A DNA stretch of 6,444 nt from Alphaproteobacteria bacterium (GTDB lineage: Bacteria > Pseudomonadota > Alphaproteobacteria > Elsterales > Elsteraceae): positions 1 through 6,444 of the forward strand of contig JAAFHH010000092.1 in NCBI GenBank assembly GCA_013297545.1, in the 5' to 3' direction. Position 1 is the first letter of the stretch, and the number at the start of each line of letters is the position of its first letter. The notes below the pieces were generated by a model, which was given only the letters and a program-made list of their open reading frames with translations, searched no databases and was not told where the DNA came from. A program made the translations under genes and the position numbers. Shown in pieces: positions 1-5,440 of the stretch.

Positions 1-316
1 CAAGACCAACCGCGCCCAGCAACAGCGTTGCCGGTACCCGCTCAACCACGATCGCCACCACCGTGCGGCCATCGCGGTAGGAGGTGCCGAATTCGCCCTG
101 CACGACGTTGGCGACATAGGCCAGATACTGCTCCAGGATCGGCCGATCGAGGCCCCAGAGTGCGCGGAAATAGTCGAGTTCTTCTTGCGTCGCATCCGGG
201 GTCAACAGCGACTGCACCGGATCGCCAGATGTCCGCAGCACGATGAACGCGAACGTCACCACCAGCCACAGGGTGACGACGGTGCGCACCAGCTTCAGCA
301 ACGCAAACCGTGACAT
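1..316 (-). CDS. ABC transporter permease, OppB/DppB type (N-terminal part only)
   Basis: This encodes the start of an inner-membrane permease of the peptide/opine/nickel class of ABC importers (DppB/OppB-like, binding-protein-dependent transport family), which would pair with a DppC-like permease, two ATPases and a periplasmic binding protein. I translated it from the ATG at 316-314. It is open for 105 codons and leaves the window, so about two thirds of a typical permease of a little over 300 residues is missing. A hydrophobic segment at about residues 10-28 is the first membrane helix. It is followed by a periplasmic stretch with the family pattern: GDP at 31-33, LWGLDRP at 53-59, QY at 63-64, GEFGTS at 74-79, then VERVPATLLLG at 91-101 entering the next helix. 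An AAGGGA ribosome site lies 5 bases upstream of the ATG. The substrate cannot be judged from this fragment. The DUF2283-like gene is 80 bases upstream on the same strand. Confidence 0.9.
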   Translation of the reverse strand, partial: MSRFALLKLVRTVVTLWLVVTFAFIVLRTSGDPVQSLLTPDATQEELDYFRALWGLDRPILEQYLAYVANVVQGEFGTSYRDGRTVVAIVVERVPATLLLGAVGL

Positions 317-321
317 CGCGA

Positions 322-327
322 TCCCTT
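322..327 (-). promoter_or_regulatory. Ribosome binding site of the permease gene
   Basis: Read on the minus strand this is AAGGGA, 5 bases before the ATG at 316-314. It supports that start for the permease, together with the immediate onset of a typical amphipathic N-terminus and first helix. Confidence 0.6.
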
Positions 328-396
328 GCCTGCAAAGCGAAGGGGCAGCGTCCCTGGTTCTGGGCCCCGGATCAAGGGTCTATGACATCGCTTGGA

Positions 397-636
397 TCAG
401 GCGGCGCGCGCCTGGCGGATCGACAGGAGTGCAGCACTCAGGTGCTCGGGATGGGCCGAGGCATGCTCGATCTCCCACAGCCACGGCTCGCCATCGCCCG
501 CATAGTGGATGACAAGATCCTCGCCCGCGTCCTGGCCGCCAACCAAACTAGGATCGCCCACGTCGCCCGGCCAGGGACGCACCTCGATTGCGAGCGTATC
601 GGTTTCGGCATAGTAGCGGAGCTGGGGATGGGTCAT
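397..636 (-). CDS. Small DUF2283-like protein (79 aa)
   Basis: A short soluble protein that resembles the DUF2283 family of small proteins of unknown function. The fit rests on the opening Y-x-x-x-x-D-x-L-x-I pattern (Tyr9, Asp13, Leu15, Ile17), a second strand with an acidic run and DLVIHY (40-45), and WEIEHAS (54-60), which corresponds to the family's usual G-x-E-I-x-x-A ending. The C-terminus is a short helix ending LLSIRQARAA. It has no signal peptide or membrane segment. I chose the ATG at 636-634 because it puts the family motif next to the N-terminus, as is usual. The reading frame also offers a GTG at 684-682 that would add 16 polar residues. Neither start has a convincing ribosome site. 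It is divergent from lodA and lies 80 bases upstream of the permease, so it may be co-transcribed with the transporter. No toxin or antitoxin partner is seen. The function is unknown. Confidence 0.72.
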   Translation of the reverse strand: MTHPQLRYYAETDTLAIEVRPWPGDVGDPSLVGGQDAGEDLVIHYAGDGEPWLWEIEHASAHPEHLSAALLSIRQARAA

Positions 637-715
637 GGTTGAGGCCGGGTTTTCATCAGCACTCGAACCAGCATCTACGCCCACCGCCTCTGGATCAAGC
701 AGCTATAAAAGACGT

Positions 716-732
716 TTGTTCGGCAGGAACAA
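716..732. promoter_or_regulatory. Inverted repeat TTGTTC-N5-GAACAA, candidate operator
   Basis: A perfect 6-bp inverted repeat with a 5-base spacer (GGCAG) lies in the A/T-rich part of the lodA upstream region, 118 bases before the lodA ATG and 80 bases before the DUF2283-like ATG. Its size and symmetry would fit a dimeric regulator. No regulator gene is in the window, so the role is inference, and a 6-bp arm can arise by chance. Confidence 0.35.
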
Positions 733-835
733 CGACTGGAACGCAGTGTAATCAATCCGAAATATTGAAACGGTTGCGTTAATCTCCAGCGTCTCACTAT
801 CCTGCCGAGGCCGCTTGCGAGTGGCGTCTTCGTGC

Positions 836-841
836 AGGGAG
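836..841 (+). promoter_or_regulatory. Ribosome binding site of lodA
   Basis: AGGGAG followed by 8 bases and the ATG at 850. It lies inside the stretch that would be coding if the GTG at 832 were used, so it decides for the ATG start and removes six residues from the longest possible reading. Confidence 0.75.
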
Positions 842-849
842 AGCGGACC

Positions 850-2805
850 ATGGCAGCACAGCTTTCAGGCCAAGCAGCGGCGGTGACGGATACCACGATT
901 GTCCGCGCGCGCATCCATCCGGGGATTGGCGTCGCACGCATTGGCGACTCAACCAGCGGGTTTTTCATCGGCCCAGAAGTGACCGAGCCACCGCCCTTGC
1001 CGGCAGCCGACTACCGCGACAGTTCGGGTACGATCCTGCGCCAAGTCGCGCGCTTTCGGGTCTATGGCTACAACGCGGCTGGCCAAGTGGTCGCGGAATT
1101 GACCGAGGCCCAGGCCCAAGTGACCTGGACTGCACACCTCGTCGCCCGCAAGGCGCAGTGGTACCAGTTCCAGGCCGCGATGGACTTGGTCGAGTCCGTG
1201 GCACTCACCGTCACGCGCCGCAATCCGGACGTACCGTACGCCGCCCGCGGGGAACTGGCGATTGATCCCGGCCCGCGCTCGATCTCGGGCGTCAACGTCT
1301 CGGGTGCCGCCTATCAGTTCAACACCGGCACCTTCAAGCAAACCACCACCGTGCCCTTGGGCGAGCTGCAGACCGACAGTGCCGGGCGCCTGTTGGTGTT
1401 TGGCGGCACCGGCTGGTCGGAATCGCCGTCGGGCGCGCCGGTCTACATCGACAGCATCCCGGGCAGCTTCAACAACGCCAATGATTGGTTTGACGACACC
1501 TCCGACGGTTCGGTCGACGCGACCGTGGTGATGAATGGTGTCACCATCCCGTGCGAAGGCGCCTGGGTGATCGTCGCACCACCCGATTACGGCCCGGCGA
1601 TGGTCGGCTGGCGCACGATGGACGACATGATGCGCGATGTCTGGATGGCGGCGGGTTGGCTGCCGGTGCCGGCAACGCCGTCGTTTACCCGCGACATCCT
1701 GCCGGTGCTGCGCCGGCTGACCGGTCTGCAGTGGGTCAACGCCGGCTTTGCGGCGATGTTTGGCGCCGGCGGGCCGCTCGACTTCAACAACCAGGACTTG
1801 ATCGCCAAGCTCGCGGCCGCTCCCGATGCCGCGACCAAGGCGGATCCCTATCACGAGCTGCGCAACACGTTGCTCAACTCCTTCCGGCCCTATCAGCCGA
1901 CGGACAACAACCCGCGGCCCTGGCCGTGGCTCTACGGCGATGCCTATGGCTTTGTTGATGCCGCACCGAATTCCAACCTTGCCCTGTCCGCCCAGCGCCA
2001 GCTGATGATGCAGCGCTGGGCGGCGGGCACGTTCGTCGCCGATTGGCAGCCGGGCTACATCCCGCCGCAGAGCTTGGACGATGTGCCGCTGGCCGAACAG
2101 CCGGGCATGCTCGACCAATCCGCCATGCACTTCTGCTTGGCGGACGCGTTCCACCCGGGTTGCGAGATGACTTGGCCGATGCGCCACGCCACGCTCTACA
2201 CCAGCCCGTATCGCATCCGGCGTCGGCCGGAGGGCTGGCAAGAACCGGACTATGGCAAGACCCTCGACCAGAAAACGGCGCTGCAGCCGGATGGGCCGCT
2301 CGCGGGCCAGCAGCCGGGCGACATCACCCGCTGGATGGCGCTGCCCTGGCAGGGCGACACGGCCTACTGCCGGTCCGGCTACGATCCGCAGTACGACCCC
2401 TACGTGCCCAGCTTCTGGACCGCCCGGGTGCCGAACCAGGTGCTGACCCAGGACGATTACAAGATCGTGATGGACGCAACTCAGCCGATGGCCGTGCGGA
2501 TTGCCGCGTTCAACCGCCGTCAGCAATGGATGCGGCCGATCGATACTCCCGATGTCGCTGAGACAATGATGCGCATGATCGCCAATTTCGGCGCCATGGG
2601 CATCGTCGGCCCGCAGCCCGGCCCGACGGACACGGACGAATTCCCGAACACCCTGTTTGTCGAAACTCAAGGCACGTTCCAAGACACACCGATGTTGCAA
2701 GCCGCAGCGCTCGCAACTGCAACCCCAAGCGTCTATCAGCGCGCCGGCTTCCAAGACGAAGACCACTGGGAAGCCGCACGTCGCACCCGGGTCCGGGCGC
2801 GCTAG
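850..2805 (+). CDS. lodA: LodA-like CTQ-dependent amino-acid oxidase
   Basis: A member of the LodA/GoxA family of quinoprotein oxidases, which oxidatively deaminate an amino acid (lysine at the epsilon carbon in LodA, glycine in GoxA) and release ammonia and hydrogen peroxide. The cofactor, cysteine tryptophylquinone, is made from a Cys and a Trp of the protein itself. The 651 residues are somewhat short of known members (around 700). The N-terminal signature IHPGIGVARIG is at 22-32, with FFIGPE at 38-43 and RQVARFRVYGY at 64-74. FTRDILPVL follows near the middle. The active-site region has HPGCEMTWPMRH from 435 and RWMALPWQGD at 494-503, then a Cys at 507 and the conserved YDPYVPSFW stretch. 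Cys438 and Trp500 are the likely CTQ residues: their 62-residue spacing is close to that of Cys516/Trp581 in Marinomonas LodA. No signal peptide is evident. It forms an operon with lodB. Whether it acts on lysine, glycine or another amino acid cannot be told. Confidence 0.95.
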   Translation: MAAQLSGQAAAVTDTTIVRARIHPGIGVARIGDSTSGFFIGPEVTEPPPLPAADYRDSSGTILRQVARFRVYGYNAAGQVVAELTEAQAQVTWTAHLVARKAQWYQFQAAMDLVESVALTVTRRNPDVPYAARGELAIDPGPRSISGVNVSGAAYQFNTGTFKQTTTVPLGELQTDSAGRLLVFGGTGWSESPSGAPVYIDSIPGSFNNANDWFDDTSDGSVDATVVMNGVTIPCEGAWVIVAPPDYGPAMVGWRTMDDMMRDVWMAAGWLPVPATPSFTRDILPVLRRLTGLQWVNAGFAAMFGAGGPLDFNNQDLIAKLAAAPDAATKADPYHELRNTLLNSFRPYQPTDNNPRPWPWLYGDAYGFVDAAPNSNLALSAQRQLMMQRWAAGTFVADWQPGYIPPQSLDDVPLAEQPGMLDQSAMHFCLADAFHPGCEMTWPMRHATLYTSPYRIRRRPEGWQEPDYGKTLDQKTALQPDGPLAGQQPGDITRWMALPWQGDTAYCRSGYDPQYDPYVPSFWTARVPNQVLTQDDYKIVMDATQPMAVRIAAFNRRQQWMRPIDTPDVAETMMRMIANFGAMGIVGPQPGPTDTDEFPNTLFVETQGTFQDTPMLQAAALATATPSVYQRAGFQDEDHWEAARRTRVRAR

Positions 2806-3908
2806 TGCCAGACACCGGCCCCAGCCTATCGCCCCTCCCCCCGCAAGCGGGGGGAGGGGCTCCAGAGCTTCGCCCAGAGACTTTTGACGCCGTCATCGCT
2901 GGGGCGGGGCCGGCGGGAGCCGTTGCCGCCCTGGTGTTGGCGCGCGCCCGCTGGCGGGTGGCGCTGGTTGACCAACCGCCATCGGCGATCAAGCTGGGCG
3001 AGGCCCTGGCACCGGGGGGACGGATCGCGCTTGAGCGCTTGGGTCTCCAGGTGCTGGGCCCCCCGCACCGAAAGATCCGCGGTCAGCTGACGGCATGGGA
3101 CGGACCAGACCTGGTCGCGACCGACTTCATGGCCTCGCCCCACGGGGCTGGTTGGCGGCTCGATCGACCGGTGTTCGATCACGCCTTGCGCGAGGCGGCT
3201 ATCGCCGCGGGGGTAACCGCAATCACAGGCCTGGTGTCAGCGCCGGAGCGTGATGGGGCGCATTGGCGCTTGGCCGATGGGCTCAGCGGCCGCTGGCTGG
3301 TCGATGCGACCGGCCGGCGTGCCACGCTCGCCCGGTCGCTTGGCGCGCGTGTTGTGCGCGATGCCAGCCAGATCGCGTATTACGCCCGCTGGACGCCGGA
3401 CGTGCCACCCGGTCAGGACCGCACGTTGGTTGAGGCGAGCGAGTTTGGCTGGTGGTATGGCTGCGAACTGCCTGGCGGCCAAGTGCTGGTCGGCCTGCAT
3501 CTTGATCGCTCGATGGCGCTGAGCCGTGGGCGGGACCAGGCGGCTTGGGTCGAGGGCTACCAAGCCACCCGGCACATCGCTCCGCGCCTCGGCCCTGTTG
3601 GTGCAGATGTCGAATGGATCGCGCCGCATGACGCTTCCGGCACGGTGACGCGTCCAGCAGTCGGTGCCGGCTGGATTGCCGTGGGCGATGCAGCCCTGGC
3701 ATTCGATCCGATTTCCGGCCACGGCATCACCCATGCGATCACCTCAGCCGTGGCCGGGGCCGAAGCGTTGCTGGGCGATGATGCGGCACGAGAGGGCTAC
3801 AGCCAGCACCTGGCAAGCTTGCGTCAGCACTACGCGCCGGAATGGCGCCGCGTGCAGGCACGGCGGCTCAGGCCGGTGGCGGCACCCGTATCCGCTTCGA
3901 GCGACTGA
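2805..3908 (+). CDS. lodB: LodB-like FAD-dependent oxidoreductase (CTQ maturation partner of LodA)
   Basis: A flavoprotein of the PHBH/tryptophan-halogenase-like monooxygenase group. In the lodAB system LodB is needed for hydroxylation of the LodA tryptophan and CTQ formation, and its position directly after lodA supports that role. Of 367 residues, the dinucleotide-binding fold starts at about 27: GAGPAG at 33-38 and the acidic strand end at Asp56. GEALAP is at 65-70, RLDRPVFD at 118-125, and GWWYGCELP at 215-223 resembles the aromatic strand of related flavoproteins. The second FAD motif is GDAALAFDP at 294-302, continuing ISGHGI. The GTG start overlaps the lodA stop by one base (TAGTG). 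No other usual start codon occurs in frame before the Rossmann fold, so residues 1-26 are a Pro/Gly-rich leader, of which 9-19 are encoded by a palindromic repeat. The 3' end overlaps the convergent glycosyltransferase gene by 41 bases. Confidence 0.92.
   Translation: MPDTGPSLSPLPPQAGGGAPELRPETFDAVIAGAGPAGAVAALVLARARWRVALVDQPPSAIKLGEALAPGGRIALERLGLQVLGPPHRKIRGQLTAWDGPDLVATDFMASPHGAGWRLDRPVFDHALREAAIAAGVTAITGLVSAPERDGAHWRLADGLSGRWLVDATGRRATLARSLGARVVRDASQIAYYARWTPDVPPGQDRTLVEASEFGWWYGCELPGGQVLVGLHLDRSMALSRGRDQAAWVEGYQATRHIAPRLGPVGADVEWIAPHDASGTVTRPAVGAGWIAVGDAALAFDPISGHGITHAITSAVAGAEALLGDDAAREGYSQHLASLRQHYAPEWRRVQARRLRPVAAPVSASSD
2831..2860. repeat. Perfect GC palindrome (REP-like) inside the 5' end of lodB
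   Basis: Arms GCCCCTCCCCCCG and CGGGGGGAGGGGC form a perfect 13-bp inverted repeat around a CAAG loop. Elements with this C-rich arm, a GCAAGC or GCTTGC centre and a G-rich arm are common intergenic palindromes in alphaproteobacterial genomes, from general knowledge; I cannot count copies here. This copy starts 26 bases after the first base of the lodB GTG codon and is read in frame as part of a Pro/Gly-rich leader. In mRNA it would fold into a very stable hairpin beginning just inside the initiation region. Confidence 0.85.
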
Positions 3909-4800
3909 ACACTGGCAAGGTCGCCTGAATACCGGCAGCGCAATCCGCCCCCCACGGCGCGTGGGCCCGCAATGAGAGCCAGAGATACCGCGAGGGCCCG
4001 ACCAACCCTTCCTCCCGGTGCGCCCACTTGTAGGCGCGTCCCGCCGCCCGGCGGAACGCGAGCTGCTGGTAGCGCGGCGCGAGGTCTGGGTGGTCGGCCA
4101 AAAAATTGCCGAGTGCTGCGTTGTAGTCGTGGAACAGCTGGTGCTTGGACCCGGTCATGATCCGGGTCTGGTCGCCGCTCAGCCCATACCAGCCGACACT
4201 GTCGGCCAAGGCAATCCGGTGGGTGCGCGCCACGCGCAAGGCCGCGCTGAAGTCGTGGATAAAGATCCGGTCGTCGCAGCCGCCAGCGCCCAAGAAGGCG
4301 GAGGTCGAAAACAGCGATCCCGACATGTTGGAAATCGTGCGCCTGATGGTTTCCTCCAGACTGTCAACCGGCACCCGGTGTGCCGGCGTCATCGGCGCCG
4401 CCACCAGATCGTCGAACGACGGCACATAGAGGCAGGGGCTGACGACCAGGCCGGCCTGCGCTGTCGCGGCGATCGCCAGCAAGGTCTCAGTGCTGTCGGG
4501 TGCCAGCACATCATCACCATCGACAAAGCGCAGGTGATCGAAACGGGCGCGCGCCGCACCGAGATTCGCCGCATCGGCTGGGCCACGGTCCGTGTGGGCG
4601 AGGAACTCGACGTCGGTCCAGCCCGCGGTCGCCGCGCGTGCAGCTTGGAGCCCCGCACCATCGGCACTGCCATCGACAAAAATCACCTCGCGCGCGAAGG
4701 CACCGCGCTGGCCGGCGATCGCCGGCACCACCCAGCCAAGGTACGGCGCTTTGCCGAACACGTTGACGATAAAGCTAACTCCCGGCGCCCGCTGCCCCAC
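3868..4800 (-). CDS. Family 2 glycosyltransferase (GT-A fold)
   Basis: A probable inverting glycosyltransferase of 310 residues that would move a sugar from a nucleotide donor to a polysaccharide, lipid or protein acceptor in the cytoplasm. The GT-A core occupies the first 100 residues or so: VSFIVNVFGK at 8-17, then EVIFVDGSADG at 38-48 (the usual nucleotide-binding VDDGSxDG, with one Asp missing), GPADAANLGAAR at 73-84, and FVDGDDVLAPDS with the metal-binding DGDD at 94-97. No membrane helix is apparent. The C-terminal half is less conserved and holds aromatic and basic residues. Donor and acceptor cannot be predicted. The start is a GTG at 4800-4798 with AGAAGGGA 6 bases upstream. It is convergent with lodB, with a 41-base overlap of coding ends, and divergent from the TerB-like gene. 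No other cell-surface polysaccharide gene is in view. Confidence 0.85.
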   Translation of the reverse strand: MGQRAPGVSFIVNVFGKAPYLGWVVPAIAGQRGAFAREVIFVDGSADGAGLQAARAATAGWTDVEFLAHTDRGPADAANLGAARARFDHLRFVDGDDVLAPDSTETLLAIAATAQAGLVVSPCLYVPSFDDLVAAPMTPAHRVPVDSLEETIRRTISNMSGSLFSTSAFLGAGGCDDRIFIHDFSAALRVARTHRIALADSVGWYGLSGDQTRIMTGSKHQLFHDYNAALGNFLADHPDLAPRYQQLAFRRAAGRAYKWAHREEGLVGPSRYLWLSLRAHAPWGADCAAGIQATLPVFSRSKRIRVPPPA

Positions 4801-4806
4801 GCGACA

Positions 4807-4814
4807 TCCCTTCT
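4807..4814 (-). promoter_or_regulatory. Ribosome binding site of the glycosyltransferase gene
   Basis: On the minus strand this reads AGAAGGGA, 6 bases before the GTG at 4800-4798. An ATG at 4807-4805 directly abuts the site but is in a different frame and too close to the GGGA, so the GTG is the credible start. Confidence 0.65.
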
Positions 4815-4849
4815 TTAAGTGTGGTCAAGATCTGCATTCCACGCCAAAC

Positions 4850-4874
4850 GCGCTACCGGGTCTACCCTTAGCGC
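4850..4874. promoter_or_regulatory. Hyphenated dyad in the divergent glycosyltransferase/TerB-like promoter gap
   Basis: GCGCTA, two bases, GGGT, CT, ACCC, one base, TAGCGC: two nested perfect inverted repeats of 6 and 4 bp share nearly the same centre. The dyad lies in the 127-base gap between two divergent start codons, 53 bases before the TerB-like ATG and 50 bases before the glycosyltransferase GTG. A regulator binding site shared by both promoters is a reasonable inference. The inner loop of two bases is too small for a simple RNA hairpin that uses both arms. No convincing -35/-10 pair was found in the gap. Confidence 0.35.
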
Positions 4875-4916
4875 TGGTGCCATGCTATGCGCCACGCCGC
4901 GCACTTCACTTCGCCT

Positions 4917-4922
4917 GGGAGA
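4917..4922 (+). promoter_or_regulatory. Ribosome binding site of the TerB-like gene
   Basis: The purine-rich GGGAGA ends 5 bases before the ATG at 4928. It decides for this start over a much longer in-frame reading that would extend upstream through the glycosyltransferase promoter and antisense to its gene. Confidence 0.7.
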
Positions 4923-4927
4923 TCCCA

Positions 4928-5437
4928 ATGGGCCTGTTTGACATGTTCAAGTCCGATAAGTCGGACCAGATGACCCCGCACCTCGCGTTCGCGATTTCGC
5001 TGCTGTACTGCATGGCGGCCGATGGCGAAATGGACAATGAAGAAGTGGGCCACCTGCTCTCGGTGCTCGGCGGCGAAAGCTCCGGCGGCTCGATCGGCGT
5101 TGGCGCCAACAACCGCGTGCTGCTCGAAAACGCCCAGCGCTACATCCGCAAGAACCGCCCCGATGCGTTCTTGCGGGAAGCAACGCCGATGCTGAGCGAC
5201 GCGCAAAAGATCTGCATCCTGATGAACCTGGTCGACAGCGCGCTCAGCGATGGTCAGCCGGAACGCGAAGAACAAGAACTGATCAGCCAGTTCCAAGTTG
5301 CCTTCGGCATCAGCGACGAACGCTTCGCGCCGTTCTTCCAAGCGATCATGATCAAGAACGATCGCGCCGTGTTCATGAACCAAAACCACCCGTCCAACGC
5401 GCCGGGCTTCCTGGTGACGTTGCCGGGCACGAAGTAG
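4928..5437 (+). CDS. TerB-like (tellurite-resistance family) protein
   Basis: A soluble 169-residue protein resembling the TerB/TerB-like superfamily, all-helical proteins that bind metal through acidic residues and occur both in tellurite/stress operons and as stand-alone proteins of unclear role. The visible signature is duplicated: LLYCMAADGEMDNEE at 25-39 has the typical A-D-G-x-(M/I)-x-x-x-E pattern, and LVDSALSDGQPEREEQEL at 101-118 repeats it (Asp108, Gly109, Glu114/115). The two halves are joined by a Gly/Ser-rich stretch (48-60) and a helix with Tyr72. A tail of about 40 residues from 130 shows no recognised domain. It begins MGLFDMFK with no signal peptide. It is divergent from the glycosyltransferase, and no terA, terC, terD or terE gene is nearby, so a tellurite phenotype should not be assumed. 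Its stop lies 3 bases before the stop of the convergent xylanase gene. Confidence 0.8.
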   Translation: MGLFDMFKSDKSDQMTPHLAFAISLLYCMAADGEMDNEEVGHLLSVLGGESSGGSIGVGANNRVLLENAQRYIRKNRPDAFLREATPMLSDAQKICILMNLVDSALSDGQPEREEQELISQFQVAFGISDERFAPFFQAIMIKNDRAVFMNQNHPSNAPGFLVTLPGTK

Positions 5438-5440
5438 GGG

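Larger units (their letters stand above)
637..849. promoter_or_regulatory. Divergent intergenic region between the DUF2283-like gene and lodA
   Basis: This 213-base gap must hold the promoter for lodAB on the plus strand and probably one for the minus-strand genes. Bases of about 700-783 are clearly richer in A/T than the rest of the window, which is typical of a promoter here. A -10-like TGTAAT lies at 747-752 (five of six bases match TATAAT) and a -35-like TTGAAA at 765-770, but neither has a good partner at 16-18 bases, so no complete sigma-70 promoter can be assigned. On the minus strand TTTATA (709-704) with TTGTTC (732-727) at 17 bases is a weak alternative. The inverted repeat at 716-732 is listed separately. 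Confidence 0.4.

Noticed and set aside
364..400. A CCCCGGATCAAG stretch and a GATCAAG/CTTGGATC imperfect pairing in the 80-base gap after the DUF2283-like gene
   Set aside because: It resembles half of a common alphaproteobacterial palindrome, but the second arm is degenerate and the stem is only 7 bp with a bulge and a 14-base loop, so neither a repeat nor a terminator can be supported.
28..642. Several plus-strand open frames of 70-110 codons (28-246, 243-512, 310-642) and a minus-strand frame at 42-335
   Set aside because: They overlap the permease and DUF2283-like genes in other frames and have Arg/Pro-rich composition without domain features.
949..2766. A 605-codon open frame on the minus strand, antisense to lodA
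   Set aside because: Its translation is rich in Arg, His, Gly and Val with no recognisable domain, as expected from the opposite strand of GC-rich coding DNA, while the plus-strand frame carries clear LodA motifs.
4018..4818. A 266-codon open frame on the plus strand, antisense to the glycosyltransferase
   Set aside because: The minus-strand frame has GT-A motifs and a ribosome site. This one has low-complexity Arg/Gly/His-rich sequence and no family motif.
4820..4830. A TTGACC -35-like hexamer on the minus strand upstream of the glycosyltransferase
   Set aside because: The matching -10 position would fall across the ribosome site and GTG start codon and does not resemble TATAAT.
4875..4894. 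TGGTGC/GCGCCA stem around an 8-base loop before the TerB-like gene
   Set aside because: Six pairs including a G-U wobble is within chance for this GC content, and nothing marks it as a riboswitch or attenuator.
4592..4927. Upstream extension of the TerB-like reading frame (112 more codons)
   Set aside because: The extension runs antisense through the glycosyltransferase gene and its promoter gap. The good ribosome site and the typical MGLFDMFK opening favour the ATG at 4928.
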